Shown here in pieces: positions 36,334-43,333 of a stretch of 64,000 bases of DNA. Source of the DNA: Streptomyces sp. I6 (GTDB lineage Bacteria; Actinomycetota; Actinomycetes; Streptomycetales; Streptomycetaceae); assembly GCA_003725745.1 (NCBI GenBank), contig RHDP01000001.1, positions 2,633,501 to 2,697,500 on the forward strand, written 5' to 3'. The translations under genes and the position numbers were made by a program. The stretch's first letter is position 1; each line of letters begins with the position of its first letter. Below the pieces are notes generated by a model. It searched no databases and was not told the DNA's origin. It worked only from the letters and a program-made list of their open reading frames with translations.

Positions 36334-37412
36334 ACAACCCGTCTGAGACACCGGACTTCTCTGTGGTCACGGGCGCCACCGTGCACCACGTTGTGGACGG
36401 CCGGCAGCAGGAGGTCTGCGAACTCGTCGAACGGACCTATCTCCTGCACGGCGAGGCGGGCACCGTGAATCCGCCCTCCTACTTCCTGCGGTTCCCCGAC
36501 CGGCCCACCGCGCGCATCATCGCCCTGCCCGCCTCCGTGCGCGGCGGGCGACCGGTCGACGGCCTCAAGTGGATCTCCAGCTTCCCCACCAACCTCGACC
36601 GCGGCATCCCGCGCGCGTCGGCCGTGCTGATCCTCAACGACCCCGTGACCGGTTACCCGTACGCGTGCCTGGAGAGCTCCATCATCAGCGCCGTACGCAC
36701 CGCCGCGTCGGCCGCCGTCGCGGCCCGTGCGCTCACCCGGAACCGTCCCGCACCGCGCCGCGTCGGCTTCGTCGGCACCGGCCTGATCGCCCGCTATCTG
36801 CACACCTATCTGTCCGTGCTGGACTGGGAGCCGCGGGAGTTCGGGGTGTACGACCTGTCGGAGGAGTACGCCGAGGGCTTCGCCGGGCATCTGCGCGAGA
36901 CCGCGGGCGGCACCGCCGTCCGCGTCCACGACAGCGCGGAGAGCCTGATCCGCTCGTCGGACGTCGTGGTCTTCGCCACCACGGCGGCCACGCCCCACGT
37001 CGACGACCCGTCCTGGTTCGGCCACCACCCGCTCGTACTGCACGTGTCGCTGCGCGACCTGAGCACCGACGTCATCCTCGACAGCGTCAACGTGGTCGAC
37101 GACATCGAGCACGTCCTCAAGGCCGACACCTCCGTCCACCTCGCCGAACAGCGCACCGGGGGGCGGGACTTCATCGACGGCACGCTGTACGACGTCCTCA
37201 CCGGCAAGGTCGACGCGCCGGCCGACCGCACCGTCGTCTTCTCCCCGTTCGGACTCGGCGTACTGGACCTGGCCGTCGGCGATCTCGTGCACGGCCGGGC
37301 CAGGGAGACGGGCACCCTGGCCGTGGTCGACGGCTTCTTCCACGACCTCGAACGCCACCGCAGCCCGGCCCCCGGGGCGGTGCGCGATGACCGCATGCCA
37401 CGAATGGGCTGA
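36330..37412 (+). CDS. SbnB-like dehydrogenase (ornithine cyclodeaminase family)
   Basis: This 360-residue NAD-dependent enzyme belongs to the ornithine cyclodeaminase / mu-crystallin family. It has LKWISSFPTNLDRGIPRASA, SIISAVRTAASAAVAARAL, Rossmann loop VGFVGTGLIARYLH, and a C-terminal VFSPFGLGVLDLAVG. SbnB oxidises the SbnA product to L-2,3-diaminopropionate and 2-oxoglutarate. GTG 36330 overlaps the SbnA-like stop by four bases with GGAG just upstream; the C-terminus overlaps the adenylation gene by 26 bp. The tight coupling of this pair is the hallmark of Dap biosynthesis in siderophore and peptide clusters. Confidence 0.87.
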   Translation: MNNPSETPDFSVVTGATVHHVVDGRQQEVCELVERTYLLHGEAGTVNPPSYFLRFPDRPTARIIALPASVRGGRPVDGLKWISSFPTNLDRGIPRASAVLILNDPVTGYPYACLESSIISAVRTAASAAVAARALTRNRPAPRRVGFVGTGLIARYLHTYLSVLDWEPREFGVYDLSEEYAEGFAGHLRETAGGTAVRVHDSAESLIRSSDVVVFATTAATPHVDDPSWFGHHPLVLHVSLRDLSTDVILDSVNVVDDIEHVLKADTSVHLAEQRTGGRDFIDGTLYDVLTGKVDAPADRTVVFSPFGLGVLDLAVGDLVHGRARETGTLAVVDGFFHDLERHRSPAPGAVRDDRMPRMG

Positions 37413-39036
37413 ACTCCCCCTCGCTCCCGGCACGGTGGAGCGTGCCACCGCCCTGGCCCTGACCGCGGCCAAGGAGGTGGACACCGCCACCGGCGTCCTG
37501 GAGTACGTCGCCCGGCACGCCGAGGGCGACCCGGACCGCCCGGCGCTGACCGAAGGCGGACGGACCCTCGGCTACCGCGCCCTGCTGCTCCGGGTGGCCG
37601 CCGTCCGTGCCGTCCTGCTCGACGAGGGCGTGGCCGCCGGGGACGTCGTCGCGTGTGTCGGCCCGCGCAGCGCCGAGACACCGGCCGTGTTCCTGGCCCT
37701 GGAGAGCGTCGGGGCCTCCTACCTGCCGATCGACCTGGACTGGCCGCAGGAGCGGGTCCGCGATGTGCTGGAGCGCAGCCGTGCCGCCCTCCTCCTCGAC
37801 TACGCCTCCCTCACCGGGACTCCGGCCGGCCCCGCCCACGCCGCGGCCGCGGCCGCCGGGGTGAGGGCCGCGGCGGCGCCGGCCGGCGCGGCGGACGGAC
37901 CGCCGCCCCGGGACACCTCGGACCGCTCGCACGAGACGCGCTACACGATCTTCACCTCGGGCACCACCGGGCGGCCGAAGGGCGCCACCGTCGAGCACCG
38001 GGGCATGCTCAACCATCTGTGGGCCAAGGTCGTGGACCTGTCCCTGGGCGCCGACGACGTGGTGGCCTTCACCGCACCGCTCGTCTTCGACATCTCCATC
38101 TGGCAGATGCTCTGCCCGCTGCTCGTCGGCGGACACGTCGTGGTCGTCGACGAGACCGTCATGCGCTACCCCCGACGGCTCGTCAAGACGCTCGACGCCC
38201 ATCGCGTCACGGTCGTCGAACTGGTCCCCACGGTCGTGGGCTGGCTGGTCGACGAGACCCGCCGGCGCGACCCGGCGCCCCTGCGGGCCCTGCGGTGGCT
38301 GCTCTCCACCGGCGAGGAGCTGCACCCGCCGGTCGCCGAGCGCGCGGTGACGGCCCTGCCCCAGGTCACCCTGGTCAACGCCTACGGGCCCACCGAGTGC
38401 TCCGACGACGTCACCCACCACGTGGTGGCCCGCTCCGACCTGGAGCGCACCCGGCTCCCCGTGGGCTCCCCCGTCATCAACACCGCGCTCTACCTGCTGG
38501 TCGAGGAGGACGAGGGCGGCTGGCGGGCCGCGGAACCGGGCGAGTCGGGCGAGCTGTTCGTCGGCGGCACGGGCGTGGGCCTGGGCTACCTCAACGACCC
38601 CGAGGCCACCGCGCGTGCCTTCTTCCGCGATCCGTTCGCACCCCGCTCGGCCACCGGACGGCTGTACCGCACCGGCGACCTGGCGCGCTTCGACGAGGGC
38701 GTCGTCCACTACCTGGGACGCGGCGACCGCCAGGTCAAGGTGGCCGGCGTACGGATGGAACCCGACGAGATCGAGGCGGTGCTCAGCCGGCACCCGGCCG
38801 TCACGCAGTGCGCCGTCACGGTCAGCGGCGACGGCGAACACGGCCGGCTGATCGCGCACTACTCGCTGCGTGCGCCCGCGACCCCCGACGAACTTCAGCA
38901 CGCCGTACGCGCCGCCGTCCCGCCGGCCATGGTGCCCAGGCGCTGGCGGGAGTGGGAGGCGCTGCCCCTCACCCCCAACGGAAAGGTCGACCACCGGTCC
39001 CTGCGGGCGGCCGTCACCGAGGAGGAGACGCTATGA
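37387..39036 (+). CDS. Free-standing NRPS adenylation domain
   Basis: This 549-residue AMP-forming ligase has A3 YTIFTSGTTGRPKGATVEHR, A5 VNAYGPTECSDDVTHH, A7 YRTGDLARFD, A8 RGDRQVKVAGVRMEPDEIE and A10 LTPNGKVDHRSL. No condensation or carrier domain is fused to it. A discrete carrier protein lies 1.3 kb downstream (40305), so it probably loads that protein with an amino acid; Dap from the two preceding genes is an obvious candidate. Specificity cannot be read reliably by eye. It overlaps the SbnB-like gene and ends in an ATGA overlap with the next gene. Confidence 0.9.
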   Translation: MTACHEWAELPLAPGTVERATALALTAAKEVDTATGVLEYVARHAEGDPDRPALTEGGRTLGYRALLLRVAAVRAVLLDEGVAAGDVVACVGPRSAETPAVFLALESVGASYLPIDLDWPQERVRDVLERSRAALLLDYASLTGTPAGPAHAAAAAAGVRAAAAPAGAADGPPPRDTSDRSHETRYTIFTSGTTGRPKGATVEHRGMLNHLWAKVVDLSLGADDVVAFTAPLVFDISIWQMLCPLLVGGHVVVVDETVMRYPRRLVKTLDAHRVTVVELVPTVVGWLVDETRRRDPAPLRALRWLLSTGEELHPPVAERAVTALPQVTLVNAYGPTECSDDVTHHVVARSDLERTRLPVGSPVINTALYLLVEEDEGGWRAAEPGESGELFVGGTGVGLGYLNDPEATARAFFRDPFAPRSATGRLYRTGDLARFDEGVVHYLGRGDRQVKVAGVRMEPDEIEAVLSRHPAVTQCAVTVSGDGEHGRLIAHYSLRAPATPDELQHAVRAAVPPAMVPRRWREWEALPLTPNGKVDHRSLRAAVTEEETL

Positions 39037-40229
39037 CCACCGCATCCGAGAAGACCGCGCCCGCGGACGCGCCCGCGGACGCGCCCGCGCCCGGCGGACC
39101 GGACACCTCCGCCCTGCCCGCCCACGCCCGGCTCCTGCTCGCCCTCGCCCGGCCGCGGCCGGAGGGGGACCACGAGCGCCTGGCCCGCTCGCTCGCCGGC
39201 CGGGGCGACCTCGACTGGGGTGCCTTCCTCGACGCCGCGGCCCGCCACAAGCTGCTCCCGCTGGTCGGCCGCCACGTCTTCACGCACCGCCTCGACCGCG
39301 AACGCGACGGCGTCAACGGCTTCCCCTACAGCTGGGTGTTCACGACCTCCTACCTCGGCAACCGCGCACGCAACCAGGCGCTGTCCGACGACTTCGGCCG
39401 GGTGTTCCGGGAACTCGGCCAAGCCGGGGTCAGGCACGCCGTACGCAAGGGCTTCTCCCTCGCCGAGGGCGAGTACGGCGACCCCGGACTGCGCCGGATC
39501 AACGACGTGGACCTGCTGGTCGACCGGGACGACGCACCCCGGGCCCACGAGGTCCTGGAACGGCTCGGGTACGTGCAGGGCAAGCTCACGGGGGACGGCG
39601 AGCAGATCGTGCCGTTCAGCCGCAAGACCCAGGTCTTCTGGCGCGTCAACCTCAGCAACCAGCTGCCGTACCGCAAGGCCGGACACCGCCCGGACGTCCC
39701 CGAGTTCAACGTGGACCTGTGCCACGACATCTTCCAGCGGAAGTCGGGCGTCAGCGCACCCGCACGCGAGCTGCTCGGCCGCTCCGTGCCCACGGTCCTG
39801 TGCGGCGCGCCGACCTGGATCCCCGACCCCGCCGACCGGCTGCTGGACCTCTGCTCCCATGTGCACAAGGAAGCGACCAGCCTGCAGTTCATCGAGGACA
39901 GCGTCGATCTCCAGATCAGCAAGTTCCTCGACGTGGCACTCGTCGCCGCGAGCTACGACGAGAGCGTGTGGCGTGCCTTCCTGAGCCGGGTCGAGGAGTA
40001 CGAGGCAGGCCCCATCGCGTACTACGCCCTGCACTTCACGGCCGAGCTGTACCCGGACGCGGTGCCGCCGCGGGTGCTCGCCGCGCTGCGGCCCGAGGAC
40101 ACCGCGTACCTGGACGAGTACGGAACCCTCGACGGCCAGACCGCCCGCTGGGCGCTGCCCTTCCTGGAGCGGCTCTTCGACACCGGCCGCGGGGACGGCA
40201 GCGAACGCTCCAACGTCCCCCATGACTGA
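39033..40229 (+). CDS. Nucleotidyltransferase-fold protein (PF14907-like)
   Basis: This 398-residue cytoplasmic protein has the uncharacterised nucleotidyltransferase fold (NTP_transf_5). The signature is AVRKGFSLAEGEYGDPGLRR followed by INDVDLLVDRDDAPRAHEVLE, with the D-x-D metal pair. HVHKEATSLQF and FIEDSVDLQISKFLDVALV form the helical C-half. The N-terminal 30 residues are an Ala/Pro-rich repeat (APADAPADAPAP). In other clusters such proteins accompany small-molecule or peptide modification. Here it might transfer a nucleotide to an amino acid or phosphonate, but that is only inference. It is coupled by ATGA to the adenylation gene. Confidence 0.72.
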   Translation: MTTASEKTAPADAPADAPAPGGPDTSALPAHARLLLALARPRPEGDHERLARSLAGRGDLDWGAFLDAAARHKLLPLVGRHVFTHRLDRERDGVNGFPYSWVFTTSYLGNRARNQALSDDFGRVFRELGQAGVRHAVRKGFSLAEGEYGDPGLRRINDVDLLVDRDDAPRAHEVLERLGYVQGKLTGDGEQIVPFSRKTQVFWRVNLSNQLPYRKAGHRPDVPEFNVDLCHDIFQRKSGVSAPARELLGRSVPTVLCGAPTWIPDPADRLLDLCSHVHKEATSLQFIEDSVDLQISKFLDVALVAASYDESVWRAFLSRVEEYEAGPIAYYALHFTAELYPDAVPPRVLAALRPEDTAYLDEYGTLDGQTARWALPFLERLFDTGRGDGSERSNVPHD

Positions 40230-40304
40230 CCCGGGCGGTCCACCGGCCGGCACCACCGCTCCCCCACCGAACACCCCGCCCTCTCACCGACATCGGGAAC
40301 ATCC

Positions 40305-40577
40305 ATGAACACACCCTGGGACAGCCGTTTCGAGGCGCTGGTGATGCGGCATGTCGAACTCGGCCGCGACGGCGGACTGCGGCCGGACGACGATCTGCCG
40401 GGCCGTGGACTCGACTCCATCGCCATCGTCGAACTCGTCGTCTCCCTGGAGGAGACCTACGACATCGAGATCCCCGACGAGCGGCTCACCCAGCAGTCGT
40501 TCACGACCCCGGGCACCCTGTGGTCGGTCGTCTCCGGGCTGGTGGAGCGTGAGCCCGGCCGGGAGGGCGCCGCGTGA
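40305..40577 (+). CDS. Acyl/peptidyl carrier protein
   Basis: This 90-residue discrete carrier protein has phosphopantetheine attachment serine in GRGLDSIAIVELVVSLEE (Ser38). Helix II and III (DIEIPDERLTQQSF, TPGTLWSVVSGLV) are typical. It would carry the aminoacyl group loaded by the free-standing adenylation enzyme. A downstream condensation-type protein or ATP-grasp ligases could then use it. A 75-bp gap precedes it, the only real break in the first half of the operon. The stop overlaps the next start (GTGA). Confidence 0.9.
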   Translation: MNTPWDSRFEALVMRHVELGRDGGLRPDDDLPGRGLDSIAIVELVVSLEETYDIEIPDERLTQQSFTTPGTLWSVVSGLVEREPGREGAA

Positions 40578-41221
40578 TCGTCTCCCTCGTGGGCTCGGAC
40601 GGGGCCGGCAAGTCGACCGTCTCGCGGCTGGCCGCCGAGCGACTGGCCGCGGCCGGGACGACGATCGAGCGGGTGGACCGCTGGGACATCGTCGGCAATC
40701 CGGCGTATCCCGCGACCCGCTTCATGAAGCCCGACGTGCCCGACACCCGGCTCTGCGTCGCCGAGATGCCGAACCCGACCCGGTTCCTGTTCCTCATGTG
40801 GTCGATCTCCCACGCCCTGCTGGCCCGCACCCCCGAGGCGGTCCGGCCCGGCACGGTCACCCTGCTCGACGGCTACTGGATGAAGCACGCCGCCGCCGAG
40901 ATCGTCTACGGCCTGGACCGCTCCTGGGCGGAGGGCGTCGTCTCCGCCCTCCCCGTCTCCGGGCAGGTGCTCTACCTCCGGCTCGACCCGAAACGGGCCT
41001 GGGAGCGCAAGGTCGGACGGGACGTCGTGCCCTACGAGTGCGGGATGGACCCCGAGTGCGCGCAGGAGAACTTCCTGGCCCACCAGAACCGCATCCTCGC
41101 CGTGCTCGACGACTGGGCCGCACGGTTCGGATGGCTCACCCTCGACGCCGAGGAACCCCTCGACGACGTCGTCGACCGGGTCGTGGCCACCGTGTCCGGG
41201 GCGCTCACGGAGGAGCGGTGA
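40574..41221 (+). CDS. Thymidylate-kinase-like P-loop kinase
   Basis: This 215-residue protein has Walker A GSDGAGKSTVSRLAAERL at residues 7-24 and the thymidylate-kinase family layout. The usual DRY/DR switch region is replaced by VTLLDGYWMKHAAAEIVYG. ERKVGRDVVPYECGMDP is the lid region. It is not the housekeeping enzyme by sequence detail or context. Phosphonate clusters use kinases for self-protection or for activating intermediates, and this gene is coupled by GTGA to a FomA/IPK-type kinase. A two-step phosphorylation of product or substrate is possible. The substrate is unknown. Confidence 0.8.
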   Translation: MIVSLVGSDGAGKSTVSRLAAERLAAAGTTIERVDRWDIVGNPAYPATRFMKPDVPDTRLCVAEMPNPTRFLFLMWSISHALLARTPEAVRPGTVTLLDGYWMKHAAAEIVYGLDRSWAEGVVSALPVSGQVLYLRLDPKRAWERKVGRDVVPYECGMDPECAQENFLAHQNRILAVLDDWAARFGWLTLDAEEPLDDVVDRVVATVSGALTEER

Positions 41222-42249
41222 GCGCGCCCGCGGCGGCGGCGCGCGAGCGGGCCGGGGAGCCGCGCACCCTCGTGGTCAAGGTCGGCGGCAGCCTCGTCTC
41301 CGACAAGCGCACCGACGACCACCTGGACGCCACGGCGGTGCGCGCGTACGCGGCACTCGTCGCCGACCTCGTACGGACCTTTCCGGGCCGCACGGTGTTC
41401 GTGGCCGGCGGCGGCGCCCTGGGGCACGGGGCGGTCCGCGACCTCGACACCGCGGACGACTTCGCCGCCCTCGGCCTGACCCGGGCCACGTTCGCCGTCA
41501 AGTGGGCCTGGACCTCGGCCTTCCGGGAGGCGGGCATCCGTGCCATGCCGCTCCAGGTGGCGGCCATGTGCGCGGACCGGCCCTCGGGCGCCGTCGCCGA
41601 CCTCACCGTCGTACGCAGGCTGCTGGCCGAAGGCGTGCTGCCGGTGCTCTCCGGCGACTGCGTCCTGACCGCCGACGGCGGCCTGCGGATCTACGGCAGC
41701 GACCATGTGCCCGGCATGCTCGTCGACGGGCCGCTCGCCCCCGTACGGATCGTCACGCTCACCGATGTGCCGGGCATCCTGACCGGGACCGGGCCGGACG
41801 GGCCCGTCCTGTCCTGGGTCAGCCCCGACGACCCGTCACCCGCGCACGCCGTGGTGTGGCAGACCGCCTCCTGGGACACCAGCGACGCGATGCGCGGCAA
41901 GGTCGACGCCATGGTGGCGCACGCCCGGCGCGGAGCCGAGTGCGTGATCACCCGCGGCGACCCCAACGCGGCCTCGCTGCACCATCTGCTCGCGCCGATG
42001 AGCCGGTGGCCGGCGGACGTGCCGCACACCCTGATCTCTCGCACACGCCCCGCCCCGCCCCGGCCGGGGACACCCGGCCGACCGGTACCGCCGACCGCGT
42101 TCCGTCCCCGCCCGACCCCAGCTCCACGTCAGCCCGCTCCTGAGGAGATTCCGGCATGTCCGCCACCACCGCCACGCCCGCCGCCGGCCGCCTGGTCCTG
42201 CTCAACCCCGGCCCGGTCAACGTCCACGAGGACGTACGCGCCGCCATGA
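41218..42249 (+). CDS. Amino-acid-kinase-fold kinase, FomA / isopentenyl phosphate kinase type
   Basis: This kinase starts at GTG 41218. The domain (residues 1 to about 272) has VVKVGGSLVSDKR, VAGGGALGHGAVRDL, LPVLSGDCVL, GSDHVPGML and TLTDVPGIL, as in isopentenyl phosphate kinases. FomA, which phosphorylates fosfomycin as self-resistance, is from this family, so a phosphonate kinase for immunity or biosynthesis is the best guess. After HTLIS the given frame adds about 70 Pro/Arg residues and overlaps the next gene by 94 bp. One missing base near 42035 would instead end it at 42143, 12 bp before the next ATG. This is probably another sequence error. The C-terminus is therefore uncertain. Confidence 0.82.
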   Translation: MSAPAAAARERAGEPRTLVVKVGGSLVSDKRTDDHLDATAVRAYAALVADLVRTFPGRTVFVAGGGALGHGAVRDLDTADDFAALGLTRATFAVKWAWTSAFREAGIRAMPLQVAAMCADRPSGAVADLTVVRRLLAEGVLPVLSGDCVLTADGGLRIYGSDHVPGMLVDGPLAPVRIVTLTDVPGILTGTGPDGPVLSWVSPDDPSPAHAVVWQTASWDTSDAMRGKVDAMVAHARRGAECVITRGDPNAASLHHLLAPMSRWPADVPHTLISRTRPAPPRPGTPGRPVPPTAFRPRPTPAPRQPAPEEIPACPPPPPRPPPAAWSCSTPARSTSTRTYAPP

Positions 42250-43283
42250 CCTCGCCCGACCAGTGCCACCGCGAGCCGGAGGCCACCGCGCTGATGAACC
42301 GGGTCCGGGAGAAGGCCACCCGCGTCAGCGGCGGCGACGACGCCTTCACCTCGGTGCTGCTGGCCGGTTCGGGCACCGCCGCGCTGGAGGCCGCGTTCTC
42401 CTCCATCGTCCCCGCGGACGGCCGCATCCTGATCCTCGACAACGGCAACTACGGCGAGCGGCTCTGGCGCATCGTCGACGTGCACGGCATCCCGCACCGT
42501 CGTATGGAGTTCGGCTGGTGCAACCCGATCGACGTGGACGCCGTCGACCGCGCCCTCGCCGAGGACCCGGGCATCACCCACGTCGGCCTCGTCCACCACG
42601 AGACCAGCACCGGCATGCTCAACCCGCTCCGCGAGATCGGCGCCGTCGTCGCCGGGCACGGCCGGCAGTTCGCCGTGGACGCCATCAGCAGCCTGGGCTC
42701 CGAGCAGCTCGACCTGCGGGCCGACCACATCGACTGGTGCGTGGGCACCGCCAACAAGTGCCTCGAGGGGCTGCCCGGCGTCAGCTTCGTCACCGCACCG
42801 CGGCACCGCCTCGAGGAACTCAAGGACGTACCGACCCGCACCTTCTACCTGGACCTGTACGGCCACTTCATCTCCCAGGACCGCAGGAACGCACCGCTGT
42901 TCACCCCGGCCCTCCAGGTCATGACCGCGCTGGAGAAGGCACTGGACCGGTCCCTGCGGGAAGGTGTCGAGGGCCGGGGCGCCCGCTACACCGCGCTCGC
43001 CGAGCAGATCCGGACCGGCCTCGCCGAGCGCGGCATCCGCTTTCTGCTGCCGGCCGGGCAGCGCGCCAACTCCGTGACGAACGTGTACGTGCCCGAGGGC
43101 ATGACGTACGACGAGCTGCACGACGGCCTCAAGACCGAGGGATACGTCGTCTACTCCACGCAGGAACAGCTGGAGGGAGTCTTCCGCGTGGCCAACATGG
43201 GCCAGCTGGACGGCGACGACATCGCGGGCTTCCTCGCCGCGTTCGACCGCGTGGTCGCCAAGTACGCCGACCGGGCCGGGTGA
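42156..43283 (+). CDS. PhnW-like class V aminotransferase
   Basis: This 375-residue PLP transaminase is related to 2-aminoethylphosphonate:pyruvate aminotransferase (PhnW). It opens with LLNPGPVNVHEDVR, has LAGSGTAALEAAFSSIV, VGLVHHETSTGMLNPL and AVDAISSLGS, and the PLP lysine in GTANKCLEGLPGVSFV (PhnW: SANKCIEGVPG). The substrate should be a phosphonate aldehyde or ketone. With no decarboxylase in the cluster, phosphonoacetaldehyde is not expected. Amination of 2-hydroxy-3-oxopropylphosphonate or of phosphonopyruvate is more likely. ATG 42156 has GAGGAG 42142-42147. It is followed by the flavoprotein gene after 50 bp. Confidence 0.9.
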   Translation: MSATTATPAAGRLVLLNPGPVNVHEDVRAAMTSPDQCHREPEATALMNRVREKATRVSGGDDAFTSVLLAGSGTAALEAAFSSIVPADGRILILDNGNYGERLWRIVDVHGIPHRRMEFGWCNPIDVDAVDRALAEDPGITHVGLVHHETSTGMLNPLREIGAVVAGHGRQFAVDAISSLGSEQLDLRADHIDWCVGTANKCLEGLPGVSFVTAPRHRLEELKDVPTRTFYLDLYGHFISQDRRNAPLFTPALQVMTALEKALDRSLREGVEGRGARYTALAEQIRTGLAERGIRFLLPAGQRANSVTNVYVPEGMTYDELHDGLKTEGYVVYSTQEQLEGVFRVANMGQLDGDDIAGFLAAFDRVVAKYADRAG

Positions 43284-43333
43284 CCGCGCCGCAGCGGCAT
43301 GCTCCCACCCCTCTGACCAAGGAGACCCACCGT

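Noticed and set aside
42263-43330. Long in-frame extension upstream of the flavoprotein start
   Set aside because: It overlaps the PhnW-like gene in another frame and is Arg/Pro-rich. The flavoprotein begins at ATG 43334 directly before its FAD loop.
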